NCBI GenBank assembly: GCA_917880885.1
Contig: OU862909.1
Coordinates: 28,218,351 to 28,282,350 of the forward strand
DNA: 64,000 nt
Source: Limnephilus marmoratus
Taxonomy: Eukaryota > Arthropoda > Insecta > Trichoptera > Limnephilidae
Direction of reading: 5' to 3'
In this document: positions 21,786 to 33,186 of the stretch, one piece after another
Layout of the letters: every line of letters starts with the position of its first letter
How positions within the stretch are numbered: position 1 is the first letter of the stretch
Notes under the pieces: model-generated
What the model saw: the letters and a program-made list of their open reading frames with translations, nothing else
Told to the model about the DNA's origin: nothing
Databases searched by the model: none
Program-made: the position numbers and the translations under genes

Positions 21786-23360
21786 AATCCCAAATCTCTC
21801 GAATATATGAAAATAACAAACGTGCACCCAATAAAAATGCGAACAATTAACATTAAACAAAATAACAACAAACCCCAAACAAATTATTCAATTGAAAAAA
21901 AAAAACAAGTTGGAAAACTTTGCTGCTTATAGCGTAAAATAATTTTCAACAATTTACTCTAAAATGAATAAGATATGAATAAGCTGATAAAAAAAACAGT
22001 TTCTAAATGATTTTCATTATAAGGACCCACGGATATAACATAAATAGATCGTCCGTAAGTGAAGAATTATCTGCCACGAGTACCTATAATAATTACACAG
22101 CAGAACTTATTCATCAGTAAAAATTTTTTTATTTTAAATAAAAAAATAAAATAAAATAAATATTCTTTTTGTTATATTAATAAAAATGGAGTCACACAAA
22201 GTAAACTTACTAACAATAAATAATCAAAATTGCATTAATGTATAAAGTTTATCCTGTATAGATAAATATAATTATTAGAAAGAAAATGCGCTACATTGTA
22301 TGTTCTTTGTAAACTTTAAAAGAATGTAATTTTTTTAAGTAAGCAAAGGAAGGTACTTGCATTATTAACCGATAGAGAAAGTTTTAAAATTAGTATTTAA
22401 ATGCATTGTACTGTTTTTTTACTGATAAACACGTAATTAAAAATGTAGTTATCCTTAATTAACAAAAGGTTATACCACTAATATTTAGTTTTATCTAGCT
22501 TTGGTTAGATAATAAAAATTCCTTGCATGACATCTACACATTTATGCAAATACTGATCAAATGGACTTCTGGAATAAATCTAGATAATCTTGAATTGGAG
22601 AATTAATTGGAGAAGAGCACTTGCGCCTTTAAAGCTCACACGAGCACTCGCGTATAGAGCATTTTGCTCGCATTTTATAAATAGCCAAAAAGTACATAAA
22701 TTATATGTACATTTGTTTATATTATTACTAACACTCGCATATAATAAAACAATCATGTGAAATCTAATCAAATGGTTATTTTTAAAGTACAACATTTGTT
22801 TTTTTTTGTTTTAAATTCATAATATTTTATTTGTTAGAGATTTGTGGGTATTTTTGGCTCCCACGCTAGGTTAATGCCCAAAATACTCTTCTATTGAAAC
22901 AGATAATAAACATACCAAATAAAAATTAAGAAATGCATTAAACAAGTGAAAAATGAAGAGAAAAAATCGTATTTTAAAGAAAAACTAAAATAAAAATTCA
23001 AATTTTGAATACAGAAACTAATAATAAAGATTTAGTGTTAAGAGCTCATGTATTCTATATAAATTAAAACATATATACATTGAAATGAAAAAAATAATAA
23101 TTAAAATGTAGAACTCTAGTATTCTTTGAAGTATTATTATTTTTTGTTATATTATAATATTTAAATAACAAATATGGGAACTAAATTGACATTTCTTAAC
23201 AGCACTTCTGGAATAAACAAAAAAAAATAACGGCAATTAAAAAAAAAAAAGGATTGAATAACACAATATTTATCTTCATCATATGCACGAGTTTTACACA
23301 TGTTACACAAAGTAAAAGCATGTTCTGTACATAACCATAACTAAAACGTTCTGGAATAAA
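21786..23360. other. No recognisable gene
   Basis: Very AT-rich. The phrase CTTCTGGAATAAA recurs at about 22567 and 23205, and TTCTGGAATAAAC again at about 23350; its meaning is unknown. Confidence 0.5.
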
Positions 23361-23367
23361 CTAAAAA

Positions 23368-23607
23368 ATGAGCAAAATGCCACGCGACCCGGCCAAAGAA
23401 ACCACCTCCACTGAGCTACTGGTACACCCTAAGACGAAAAAACCTTTGTGCGCGGGTTGTGGGAAGTATAAAACTCAGCTATTGGGCGGACCAAGCACGT
23501 ATGCATATTGTTGCATAAATAGCGCAAATTTTAAATTCAACGTTAAGGAAATGCCAATAGCGCGAGTGCTAGCGGGTAACGCTTATTTGGTTTTTTTTCA
23601 TAGATAA
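23368..23607 (+). CDS. Small hypothetical ORF with paired cysteines
   Basis: Seventy-nine codons opening MSKMPRDPAKETTSTELLVH, then CAGCGKYKTQ (CxxC) and YCCIN (CC), so a small zinc-binding fold is conceivable. It is more GC-rich than the flanks and lies just upstream of a LINE tail. I do not recognise the family. It may be a piece of a mobile element or a chance frame; there is no promoter or splice evidence. Confidence 0.2.
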   Translation: MSKMPRDPAKETTSTELLVHPKTKKPLCAGCGKYKTQLLGGPSTYAYCCINSANFKFNVKEMPIARVLAGNAYLVFFHR

Positions 23608-23969
23608 ATGTGTCCTTACTGGCCGATCTACGGCCACACTCTAGGTACATGTTTTTATGATACATATTATATAAATCAATTTGAAGTTATTAAAGTAATA
23701 GACTCTTCCTAAACTACAATAAAACATTTTACCTGCCCTTTTATAAGAACAGTAAAAACAAACCCCCCAATAACCGTAAAATTAGAATTCATAATGCTAA
23801 CTGTAATCAAGTAACATGCTCATCTTGCTCTGAACTCGGAAAAGATCAAATATTTAGTTATATATTATATTGACACAAATTTAAATTGGCAATCACAAAT
23901 TTTATTAATACCGTTGTTAAATTAAGATATCTTACGTACATATTTTACAGACTTAAATAAGTACTGAAT

Positions 23970-24805
23970 ATAGACAAATTGAAAATGATTTATTTTTCTC
24001 TGGTGCAATCTTCACTCATGTACGGAATAATAGGATGGGGTGGTGCGCTTGATGCTTTTATAAAACCTTTACAAACAACTCAAAATTATATTATCAAAGT
24101 TATGTATAATAGAAATAAAACATTTTCGACAGATGCTTTATACAAAGAATCTAAACTATTTAGTCTCGGTAAACTATTTTTACTGCAAACTATGAAATAT
24201 ATCTTAAAAAACATAAACAAATTAAAAAAAAATTAAAACAGAATCAACATTAGAAATAATAATATATTCTATACCCCCCACACAAATACAAAACAAATGC
24301 AAACTCATAGCAGTTTTATTGGACCTCGTACCTTCAATAGTTTACCAAAAAATATTCAGGTTGCAACTAAGCTTCCGCGTTACATAAAAGAGTTAAAAAT
24401 ATGGCTTAACCATACAGATGTAAAAACTCTAGTTATTTAATTTTATTTCACTTTATGTTTCTCACAAACTTTACAACTCATTATTACGCTGTATATCTAT
24501 TATTACACTGTACACTTATTATTAACCTGTACGCTATTGTATACACTTTTTGTAAAAACTATTTTTGTTTGTTTTTTTCTAGGTAATAAAATAAAATATA
24601 TTTAACTATATTACCGAAGCACAGGCTGCGCCTTAGTGGGTTCCCATTTTATTTGATTCATTTCATTCATTTTATGTTCCCATTTATTATGATTTTCAAA
24701 ATATGTGAATATTTTTGTTGGGCAGTCAAAATTTAATAAATAATGTATATAAATGTATAATATTGTGCTAAATAAACAAAACAAATAAATAAATAAATTG
24801 TAAAA
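23970..24805 (+). mobile_element. LINE (CR1/Jockey-group) 3' end
   Basis: RT C-terminal frame followed by a 3'UTR with GCGCCTTAGTGGGTTCCCAT (near 24630) and an (AAATA)n tail at about 24775-24800. Homologous to the decayed copy at 1608-2400. Confidence 0.78.
23979..24236 (+). pseudogene. LINE RT C-terminal fragment
   Basis: The 85-residue frame includes YFSLVQSSLMYGIIGWGGAL and VMYNRNKTFSTDALYKESK. The (Y/F)xSLxxSxxxYGIxxWG pattern, followed by Q......I..... and LY.E, is the conserved post-RT thumb region of CR1/Jockey-group LINEs, seen also at 45153-46166 (YMSLVRSQIEYNSTVWAPSY). The catalytic RT motifs are absent because the copy is 5' truncated. The frame stops early, so the copy is dead. 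Confidence 0.75.
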
Positions 24806-25880
24806 TATGAGAAAAATAAAGGAATTTAAAAAAAAAGTAAAATTAATTGAATATAGATATATTATGTAAAACGCTAGTCGTGGAGCAAGAAAATAGTGCA
24901 GAATAAAATAATTAAGAAAGATATTTAATTTTGAAGTTTACATATTATATCAAGAATATTTTAGTTTCAGTGCTGGTAACTCTGGAGTATATTTAATTTT
25001 GATTTATATACATTGTTTTCTTTTATCTGCCTCTTAGTGTTACTTATTTAGAATATTTTGAATATCTTTTATTTCTTTTTCAGTCAACCACATTATAAAT
25101 CTTTTGAACGGCCAATTCAAATTATTTGGAGTGACGTAAGTTTTGTTTGTAAATTAGAATGCGCCACAGGCATTTTAAAATTACATAAAATATGGTATAC
25201 GCAAAATAGTCTATTGTAGACAAAGGGATGAAATATTACTATGTTCTGACAGAAACTTTAATGTCTGCACCAATAATTGGTAGATTCACTATGTGTTGTA
25301 AGAGCGACATTAAGCAGGAGAACATATATTATAGTGAATACATAAGTTATAATAAATTAGTTATTTGTAAATTTTGATAAAAAAATAAAATTATATTTGG
25401 ATACAGAAGGTACAGCAGCGCATCAATAATGCTTACGGAGCTAGAACTGCGGTGGATTCGCCCCGGTCTGTTGAGACACCGTATCATAGAGATACGAGAT
25501 AGGATGCGTCTAACAACACGGTGGTGACCGCAGCCTCCCAGCACCAAGCGCCACCCCTGAGTGAGCGCTGGGCCCGAGCTCACCCCAGACCACGCCCCAC
25601 ACAATTATTGATTATTTATTTAATACTATTTTTGTTTTTTCTATTTTATGTACTTGTTTTTTTACTTAAAATCTATTGCGTAAATATATATTATAACTGT
25701 ATGGGACGTGTAGGATTGTAATATGCTCCCCAAATCCAGGAATATAACCTTATTTTAATTATTATTAAATCAATAAAATAAAATTAATAAATTCGATGGA
25801 TTTAGCCCATTACATTTTTGCTTATTAGCATCCTAGAACCTTGATAAAATGACTGCCTAGATTAAAAAAATGCGTAGGCA
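24806..25880. other. No recognisable gene; one GC-rich patch
   Basis: At about 25430-25605 a GC-rich patch carries overlapping frames on both strands (25347-25604 minus, 25521-25721 plus). I recognise no domain. The remainder is AT-rich. Confidence 0.4.
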
Positions 25881-26060
25881 TGGTCATGTACGGTCATGCC
25901 AGTCAGGACAGCTGTATTGTTGTTAAATAGAATCACTTCGAATATCGTTATATTTAACATTAATGAAGCACAATTTAAATGACAAGCTTTGTTGCTGTTA
26001 TTTTAAATATTCTTATGTACCGAAAATATTTTATATATGCGCTCTTTTAAAAACGAGTCT
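25880..26060 (+). mobile_element. LINE 3' fragment, duplicate of 26435-26600
   Basis: The blocks AGCTGTATTGTTGTTAAATA, AATCACTTCGAATATCG and TTTAACATTAATGAAGCA recur about 550 bp downstream with minor changes. It encodes the same broken C-terminal segment (LLLNRITSNID-like). Confidence 0.7.
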
Positions 26061-26189
26061 GACGACGATTTCGTGAAAAAAGTGGAAAAATTTCCGACTA
26101 AAATTGAACACACATCGCCAAAAAATATTCTTGTAAAAATATATTGACTTGATTGAAGATTTGTTCAGAAGAAATTTCTGAGATTTCTT

Positions 26190-26660
26190 CACCTCAGGGA
26201 GCATGGCTACTACCCGTGGTTCTACCCAACCTACTTTCTCTTGGGCATGCTTGGTGTGAACCATCTACGGATCAGAAGGGATGTGCTCATTGTAACACAT
26301 TTCTTCAGACTGATTTGTGGAAGGTTCGAAAACTCGGCCATCATGGAGAGCATTAGTTTCTATGTTCCGGATGGTTATCTCCGTCACCGGCATCATAGAT
26401 TGTTTTATCTCCCGGCTTGCAGAACTAACTTGCCGATAGTTATGCCAGTCGGGAGAGCTGTCTTGTTGTTAAATAGAATCACTTCGAATATCGATGCGTT
26501 TAACATCAATGAAGCATAATTCAAACGACAAGCATTGTTGCTGTTAGTCTAAATATTTTTATCTTATTATCTGTAAATATTTTCTCTTTTAAAAACGATT
26601 TTAAATTGCAATTTTGTAATAATTTTAAAATGAATAAATTAAATTGAATTTAAAGTAACA
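26190..26660 (+). mobile_element. LINE (CR1-group) 3' end
   Basis: C-terminal coding segment followed by an AT-rich 3'UTR ending AATGAATAAATTAAATTG. 5' truncated. Confidence 0.65.
26241..26519 (+). pseudogene. LINE ORF2 C-terminal fragment
   Basis: The frame contains SISFYVPDGYLRHRHHRLFY followed by LPACRTNLPIV, PVGRAVLLLNRITSNID and FNINEA. The pattern (I.F.VP...LR....LFYLP.CRTN....P..R...L.N.....DVF) is a well conserved C-terminal segment of CR1/Jockey-group LINE ORF2. It stops at 26519, and family resemblance continues beyond the stop (FKRQALLLLV). The catalytic domain is missing. Confidence 0.75.
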
Positions 26661-27040
26661 CTCATAAAATGTTTGCTACCACTGTAAAGTTAATGCATTT
26701 TTGCAACTGCACTAATGATATAACACATTGGGTGGTATTGAAGCCTTGCGCCAATGATGGCATGATTATTTTGCACAAGTATAATGTTATTTATCAATAG
26801 TGCGGTCGGGTAACTTCCGAGTGTCCGTCATCGGAGCATGACACATAGCGATACAACCGTCAAAAGAGAATCAACTCCTTTACGTCTTATAGTCTACTAT
26901 AGACGCCAGGACAAGAACTTGCGCGTAAGACGGTCATCTCTATTTATAGCAGCGGGATTTCTTACGCAAATTGGAAACTAAAAATAATGCGGTTAAAACA
27001 GTACCTTGATTAAAGGTGAGTGTTAATCGGTCAGAAGCGT
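26661..27040. other. No recognisable gene
   Basis: Nothing supported. Confidence 0.4.
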
Positions 27041-27041
27041 C

Positions 27042-27130
27042 AACGCTTCTACAAATTGGAAGAATGTGAGAGATGGGTATGGATACCGCCATTTGTTTGA
27101 TAAACAACACTTCTGCCACATTGGAGGTTA
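27042..27130 (+). repeat. Fragment resembling the 5' end of SINE-A
   Basis: AGAGATGGGTATGGATACCG, TGATAAACAACACTTCTGCC and AATTGGAAG match the order of the SINE-A head (GAGGCGGGTAT..GTACCGCC, GGATAACCAACACCTCTGCC), with divergence. Confidence 0.4.
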
Positions 27131-27214
27131 TCCACCACTTACCCGCCCTGATATATAGGTCACTAGTTATAATTACAAATCTTAGTTGTACCAATTGTAT
27201 TATATATTTTTTTA

Positions 27215-27292
27215 TACAGCGCCCTTGAGGTGATTTCTCACAAAAAACGGCGCTATATAAATTAGCCAAGTATTATTATATAAGTAACAGAA
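27215..27292 (+). repeat. L2/CR1-type retroposon 3' tail
   Basis: ACAGCGCCCTTGAGGTGATT, AACGGCGCTATATAAATTAG and ATTATTATA. The paired GCGC motif plus GGCGCTATATAAAT and (ATT)n is a widespread 3' tail of L2/CR1-group LINEs and their SINEs. An inverted copy is at 41436-41520. Confidence 0.5.
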
Positions 27293-27374
27293 GGTTACTC
27301 TTTCAAGACTCGCAAGGACTCTTATGCGAATAACACAAAGCAAGCCAGGGATAAAATAATTAAAAAAGAGAACA

Positions 27375-28075
27375 GACTTTTGCTACAGGTCACCCAAGTG
27401 ATTCTCTACGTTTGGTTAATTAGCAGGGGTACCCGGGTTCATGGGGTGATCACCAACTACATGGAATGTCGGATCGGGAGAGACAGGTTGAGGGAGACCT
27501 TTTATTCTCTCTAGCAGGACGCTCTCGGAACATCGCCCTGTACCGCAGTGGGAGAGGTGAATTCACACGTCAGTCACTCCTGTACACACTGACCTCCAGA
27601 TTTCTACCCATCCCTCATTTTTTTTTTTTTTACATGAGCTCCACACAGGAGGCCCTGAGGAAAATAATTTCCCTCAGGGCCTATGTCATCTTTGGAGATG
27701 CTGTGTGGAGGGGTTTTTTTTAGGGAAAGGAAGGAGAGGAGAGTTCTGGGAAGGAAAAGGGTTTAGGGGTGGGTAGGAATCTGGGGTTCAGTGTATCCAA
27801 GACCTGGACAAACCTCACCCCTTGAACCCGGGCACCCCTGCTAAATCACCAAACGTAGCGAACAACTTGGGGTGACCTATGGCAGAGGTGTTGGTTATCC
27901 AATAAAGGTTCCCGGGGCGGCGGTACCCATTCCCGCCTCCCAAATTGTAAATGCCTTTTTTTCCCACAATTTACTTTTCCAAAAAGACCCTCCACACAGC
28001 ACCCCTGAAGATGACGTAGACCCTGAGGGGAATTATTTTTTTCAGGGCCTCCCATGTTGAGCTAATGTAAAAAAA
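27375..28075 (+). mobile_element. SINE-A copy interrupted by another SINE-A
   Basis: The left part at 27375-27630 (AGGTCACCCAAGTGATTC, GCAGGGGTACCCGGGTTCAT, CCATCCCTCA) continues at 27960-28075 (TCCAAAAAGACCCTCCACAC, hairpin, GGGCCTCCCATGTTGAGCTA, poly-A). The reversed copy at 27630-27958 splits it. Confidence 0.75.
27630..27958 (-). mobile_element. SINE-A copy nested in another SINE-A
   Basis: Poly-T (27618-27631), CTCCACACAGGAGGCCCTGA, a perfect 10-bp stem GGCCCTGAGG/CCTCAGGGCC (27651-27681), full body, then CCCGCCTCCCAAATTG. This is one of the best preserved copies. Confidence 0.8.
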
Positions 28076-28424
28076 ACTATTCACAACTACTACAATAGCC
28101 TGTCTCTACACTGGTATATCCTAGTAAGACAAGCATAACAAAAAAAACCAATGTACATACACTTTTTTAAAGATAAATAAATAAAAAAATAAAAATTACC
28201 TAACAATACAAAAAAGAGCTAACATAAAAAAACTATTCATAACTACTACAATTACCTACTAAAAATTTCACAATTTTTATAAATTTCAAAAAACAGCGAG
28301 TGGTAGAAAAGGTCTGTTCACATGTGGAAAATGTCAATCGTGTAATAAATAATGGTTGCGAGTGGCATGTCTTTTGGCTGCATACCGGTATTGAGAGAAT
28401 CAACTATTTCTTAAATTTATTTTA
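28076..28424. other. No recognisable gene
   Basis: A-rich sequence with a local duplication (AAAAAACTATTCAYAACTAC at about 28070 and 28227). Confidence 0.5.
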
Positions 28425-28600
28425 CCGTACAAAGGTCCCTACAGTTCCCGACCGTCTGAAAACAGTAAGACTATGGCATCCCCAATTGAGACATATTGTG
28501 AGGCTGAAGGTAGTGGGGAGGGAAGGCAATAGGGAAGAAGAATTATTTGTTTATTCAGATCTTGTCACCAAAGACGACTAAAGATATTTCAAGCATGGTT
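28425..28600 (-). mobile_element. SINE-B fragment, reverse orientation
   Basis: Contains the complement of the SINE-B body: GACCGTCTGAAAACAGT, ATGGCATCCCCAATTGAGAC, GTGAGGCTGAAGG, CAGATCTTGTCACCAAAGAC. Confidence 0.6.
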
Positions 28601-28639
28601 TCGAAACCACATGGAACGTGTCGCAAGAACACTACATAT

Positions 28640-29075
28640 TATTTTTAATGAAAAGTTGTGTAATACATCACACATTAATCAAGTAATCCAGACGGCTGGG
28701 ATCAGTTGTAACCCTTGTGCGATAGTAATTTTCATACATTTATTTTGATTGATTTGCGTTATTTCATAATTAATTAATTAAAAATAATATTTAATACTTA
28801 TATTTATATATTCGTATACTGGCGGCACGTTCCAGAGTGGAAGATACTCACAGTACCGCCCTGGTGTAAGGCCACCATTCAGAATTGAAACGTCCCTCAA
28901 AATGACTTTAGGCGTGTTTGGTAACCAGATCTGAATAATCAGGAACATCACCACCGTTCTTCTTCCCGATCTCCTTTCCTTGTCCAGCCTCACAATATAC
29001 TCCAATTGGGGATGCCTCGTAGGCTCCAGACAACTGAGAGCAGTTGGGACTGTTGTGCGGTATTCACATAAAAAA
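28640..29075 (+). mobile_element. SINE-B copy, near full length
   Basis: A degenerate tRNA-like head near 28680-28730 is followed by ATTTCATAATTAATTAATTA, GGCGGCACGTTCCAGAGTGG, GTGTAAGGCCACCATTCAG, TTTGGTAACCAGATCTGAAT, and GTGCGGTATTCACATAAAAA at the 3' end. Confidence 0.65.
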
Positions 29076-29224
29076 ACAACTAACTGACGCCAAGCAATGT
29101 GGAACTGTGAACGGTGACCTCATACAAGGATGGTGTTGAGAAGACCGGTCGCTCGAAACTTATTCAAGCAATTCATATTTTAATCACACAATATTTTAGT
29201 TTGTTAAATAAATATTTATTTCGC

Positions 29225-29290
29225 TAGGTTTTGAGCCCGTAACTTCTGACCACATCTAAGGGCCACCTTTGTGCCACGGAGGTCAACAAA
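29225..29290 (-). repeat. tRNA-like SINE head
   Basis: Minus strand has GTGGCACAAAGGTGG (A-box-like) and GTTACGGGCTCAAAACC (B-box-like) at tRNA spacing. No closed acceptor stem. Confidence 0.4.
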
Positions 29291-29488
29291 AACAATTATT
29301 ATCTCTTACTGGCAGTGACACATGTTTCGGGACCGCAAACCACATGTGTGAATGTTCATTTATTTATAAATCATGTTAAGTGCAGCCGAAATATTTTTTT
29401 ACCGCCGACTAACTTACCTACCACCGCGCCGTTTAGCCGCAAGGTAGATTAAGATATGTTCTGTGACCACACATGAATATTCAGGTAC

Positions 29489-30028
29489 TTCATAACGGTT
29501 TCATGACAGTTCATCCTGCGACAATTCATCCGGCCGACAGTTCATCCTGCCGACAGTTCAGCCTGCCGACAGTTCATCCCGCCGACAATTCATCCGGCGA
29601 CAATTCATCCTGACAATTCAACCTAACCTAACCTAACCTAACCTAACCTAACTTAACCTAACCTAACCTATAAGTATAACCTATAAGTATAAGTATGTCG
29701 TATTTTGTTATTCACGCATGCTTCTTCGGAGAGTCGAAATTATTGTTAGTAAAAATATTTTTACAGCGGATTTCCACTCAAGATGCCTTCAGATATAAGT
29801 ATATCGATTTTGGTTGTACGGCCGTATATCCTCTTTGCATACTTACTTAATAAAAATCTTCTAAATGATCAGGCAGGATGAATTGTCGCCGGATGAATTG
29901 TCGGCGGGATGAACTGTCGGCAGGATGAACTGTCGGCAGGATGAACTGTCGGCCGGATGAACTGTCGCAGGATGAACTGTCGCCGGATGAATTTTCGCAG
30001 GTCGAATTGTCGGGTCACCCTTCATAAC
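29489..30028. mobile_element. Foldback-type DNA element with tandem-repeat inverted ends
   Basis: The element is 29497-30020, flanked by an exact 8-bp direct repeat TTCATAAC (29489-29496 and 30021-30028). The ends start GGTTTCATGAC and (complement) GGGTGACCCGAC. Each arm is an array of GACAGTTCATCCTGCC-like units (left 29509-29612, right 29873-30010, inverted). Tandem-repeat inverted termini with an 8-9-bp duplication recall Drosophila FB and Galileo elements. No transposase lies within the 524 bp. Confidence 0.75.
29620..29671 (+). repeat. Interstitial telomeric repeat (CCTAA)n
   Basis: Ten or so units of ACCTA/AACCT with one ACTTA variant. This is the complement of the TTAGG insect telomere repeat. 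It sits directly after the left arm of the foldback element. Confidence 0.85.
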
Positions 30029-30189
30029 ATATCTCCGCCCCATATACAAGTATTTATTATAGAAACTTTACCGTACATAAATACATTTCCATCCCTGCAC
30101 TCTTCAGCCGCACAATAAGCCTTAAATAAACAAACAAAAAATAGAATTAATGGAACAATCACTTAACAGATATTCTCTTTTATTACCTA

Positions 30190-30634
30190 CTAGCTGGTAC
30201 TCGGCATGCGTTGCTATGCCATTTAATAAAGAAATTGTTTCTCCCTGCGTGTCCTTTCCCATTCGTCCCTTTTCACTTCGCCTCTTTCACATTACATCTC
30301 CCCACTCCATTCCCCCCCGTTCCGCGAACCCCCCTCCCGAGTTTCCCTCCCCTCTCCCAGGTTCCCCTCCCCCTCCGGATTTCCCTACCCCCCTCCCGTG
30401 AACCCCTAACCCGAGTTCCTCTCCCTCCTCCCCCCTCCCGCATTCTATACATTCAGTTTTCAAACAGCTCGCGTGCCATCTATTGCATTTTTTTATACAA
30501 ATTTCATAATGCCAGAGCTCACCAGTAGTTTTATACAAACCTTGTCCTGACAATAACGAACACAAAAAAAGAATTATCCAATTTGGTGCAGTCGTTCGGA
30601 AGTTATGCGCGTACATATATAAGTATATAGTAGA
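30190..30634 (-). mobile_element. Non-autonomous Helitron
   Basis: Minus strand starts TCTACTATATACTTATATAT and ends with hairpin GGCATAGCAACGCATGCC, then GAGTACCAGCTAG and host T. The inner 3' part (CATTTAATAAAGAAATTGTT, CCTTTCCCATTCGTCCC) is shared with the Helitron at 58167-58884, as is a C-rich tract at about 30295-30440. Confidence 0.75.
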
Positions 30635-30649
30635 TTGGTAGTATAATAA

Positions 30650-30905
30650 TAATATAAGCCCTGGTTTAAGACCACCATTCTAATGTTTTAGTCGTGTTTG
30701 ATGACTAAATAAGGTTGGGACTCTTGTGCGGTATTCATATAAAAAGACCACTATAGCGTTGCTTGAGATGGCTTTAGTCGTGTTTTGATGACTTTAGTAG
30801 TGTTTGATGACTAGATCTGAATAGCCAGATACTTCCCCACCTTTCACTTCTAAATCTCACCCTTCACCCTGACTGTTGGAACTCTTGCGCGATATCCACA
30901 AAAAA
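30650..30905 (+). mobile_element. SINE-B, two joined partial copies
   Basis: The first part is CCCTGGTTTAAGACCACCAT ... GGGACTCTTGTGCGGTATTC (30659-30740). A second copy carrying GATGGCTTTAGTCGTG, GACTAGATCTGAATAGCCAG and CTCTTGCGCGATATCCAC (30765-30900) follows. The TTTGATGACT block is repeated within it. Confidence 0.6.
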
Positions 30906-31225
30906 TATATATACTTATATATACTTAAAAATATTTGTGTTTCCACATCGGTGAATATAATATTATGCGAACGTAAATTTTGGTCTTACGTAATGAAAGC
31001 TGTAGGGTAGGTAAACGGGGATGAATGAAAGTATAAATAAACCTATGTCCTCATTGCACGTGACTACCTCAAAACAGGAGCTGGTGAGAGGTCTCCCTCT
31101 CCACCCGCTGCACCCCACACCCACACGGCTTACTTTCAAATACAGCCTTATACAGAGGGCGGTATCGGGTGTGTCAAAAAGTGCTTACTTATAGTTTACA
31201 GAGCATTTAACATATTTTTATGTAT
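30906..31225. other. No recognisable gene
   Basis: Nothing supported. Confidence 0.4.
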
Positions 31226-31943
31226 GTATATGGTAAGAGTCGACCGAGATCTCGGTCTCGGCGTTTTCGGCTACAAATTCTACCGAGAACGATGTCTCAG
31301 TTCTCGGCGAACAATCGCCGAGATTCTCGGCCATAACCGAGACCATTCTAGGTAGGTACGGTATAGGATAATGGGATTCAAATCTACCGAGCGCGAGAGA
31401 GCTGTCGATTGTGATTGGTCGGCTGGCAGCGAGGCAAGTTTCACTTACCCCTTCGTTCATTTCACTACTTTTGTAAACAAACAATTTGTAAACAAAATTG
31501 AACATCATCATGTTGTTCAATTTTGATTATTAAAACTATTATTATGAGGAAAATAATTTCCCTCGGGGCCTCTGTCATCTTTGGGGATGCTGTGTGGAGG
31601 GTTTTTTTTAAGGAAGGGAAGGAGATGAGAGTTCTGGGAAGGAAAGGGGTTTAAGGGGTGGGTAGGAATCTAGGGTTCAGTATGTCCTGGTCATCCGCCT
31701 CCAAGACCTAGAAAAACCTCACCTCATGAACCCGGGCACCTCTGCTAAATCACCAAACGTAGCGAACCACTTGGGGTGACCTATGGAAGAGGTGTTGGTT
31801 ATCCAATAAAGGTTCCCGGGGCGGCGGTACCCATTCCCGCTTCCCAAATTGAGAAATCTATTCTCGGTCTCGACCGAGATTTTAATTTATTCTCGGTCTC
31901 GGCCGAGAACGAAAACCTGTCTCTGTCGACCCTTACTGTATGG
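31226..31943. mobile_element. hAT-like non-autonomous element with GAGATCTCGGTCTCGG ends, carrying SINE-A
   Basis: Element 31234-31935. Ends are TAAGAGTCGACCGAGA and (complement) TAAGGGTCGACAGAGA. Flanking 8-mers GTATATGG and CTGTATGG match at 6 of 8 positions, compatible with an aged hAT duplication. Both subterminal regions carry repeated CTCGGTCTCGG / CCGAGA. SINE-A is inserted in the right half. Confidence 0.6.
31545..31857 (-). mobile_element. SINE-A copy inside a hAT-like element
   Basis: Starts within GAGGAAAATAATTTCCCTCG and ends CCCGCTTCCCAAATTGAG. The body is nearly identical to the copy at 27630-27958; the outer hairpin strand and poly-T are missing. Confidence 0.8.
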
Positions 31944-32930
31944 TATCGTTGCCGAAATTCATTTTCAAGGTCTGCGGACCGTTAAATCTGTTTTTCACAC
32001 AAAAATTTAATGCAAACTAGTTGCACAATTAATGCCATTTTCAAACTTATAAAAAATCGAAAACATGCATAAAGGAAGATGTATTCAGTACAGCGTAGCT
32101 TTTATAAATGTCAAGCCATGATGCTGAAATTTGGAGGAAAGTGTCAATGACAATCGTGGTAACCTAACAAAAAACAGAATTCCAATAGCCAGCGCTACAC
32201 GATGACCGGTCCATAAACTTTTAGATGAAGGTGGTATACGAGTACATATATTTTTTTAACAGGAACGTTGCCACTCTGTTCTACGGTTATAATGAAGTTG
32301 ATATTATTATGCCATTGTCAAAACTAGGAACGTTAAAGAAAAACTGTAATATATTGGTTCAGTATCCACTAAATGCAAATAGATTAAATAAGTATGAAAA
32401 GTAGAGAGAGCAAAACATAGATTTGAAAATTTGAGACGGTCCAAAAATGTTGAATCTCCCGAAAAACGTTATTACGCATTCTTATAACAGTTTTTTTTTT
32501 GTAGGTTAAAACCAAACATAAAATGAACAAATTTTGAATCTTGAAAACTTGATGCCACCGAAGGTGAAGTTGTAAAATTTAGAGAAAAGTATTTTTTATG
32601 ACCGTGAATTGTACCGTCAATAAGCATAGCAATATTTTCTGAAGCGAAATGAATGTTATAAGAAAATGATAAAAAAAAAATTCGGAAATCTATACAGGTA
32701 CTATAAAACTACGCAAAAATAGGTATGTCCTGGTAATAGTGGACGTTACTCAAAATGGTTCTAAATTTATCATTTTTCTAACCTTAGAATTTTTCCTGTT
32801 TACCCGGTACTTTCTCCGCAGTCTATCGATCCGGCGTTTTACCCACACACCCACCCACACGCATACGCTCTCACTTCCCGGAATATGACAGAATAATCGA
32901 CCCGCTGTTCCTCTCCCCTCTCTACCCCCC
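31944..32930. other. No recognisable gene
   Basis: AT-rich sequence. Nothing supported. Confidence 0.5.
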
Positions 32931-33180
32931 CTACCCGCCCGCAGTTACTACATCGGTGACGTCATTCATCCCACAGTCCGGGGCGCGTCTCTGACGTCAT
33001 GTGACGTCACGGACCAACCCCAATGGTCTACGTCATCGGCTGTTTTTCCGCAAGCTAGTTTTTCCAACTATACTGGGCTTAGTACCGGGTGGGAGGAGCT
33101 TTCGGAGGAATGCAGTGCATCGATCCGAGCAGCTGGACTTGAAATTTAAGGGCGGGTGGTGGAGGCGGGGTAAATCGATA
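32930..33180. promoter_or_regulatory. GC-richer region with three CREs; candidate promoter or enhancer
   Basis: TGACGTCA at 32957-32964, 32992-32999 and 33002-33009 within 53 bp, plus a TACGTCA at about 33029. A plus frame of 61 codons follows (33001-33186), but I do not recognise it. Clustered CREs suggest CREB/ATF binding; no transcript direction can be inferred. Confidence 0.4.
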
Positions 33181-33186
33181 AAGTAG

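Noticed and set aside
25885..26600. LTR retrotransposon (two ~170-bp direct repeats)
   Set aside because: The repeated part encodes the C-terminus of a LINE and there is no tRNA primer site or polypurine tract. Two LINE tails explain it better.
29497..30020. CRISPR-like array
   Set aside because: Units are contiguous and inverted across a centre with no unique spacers, in a eukaryotic repeat context.
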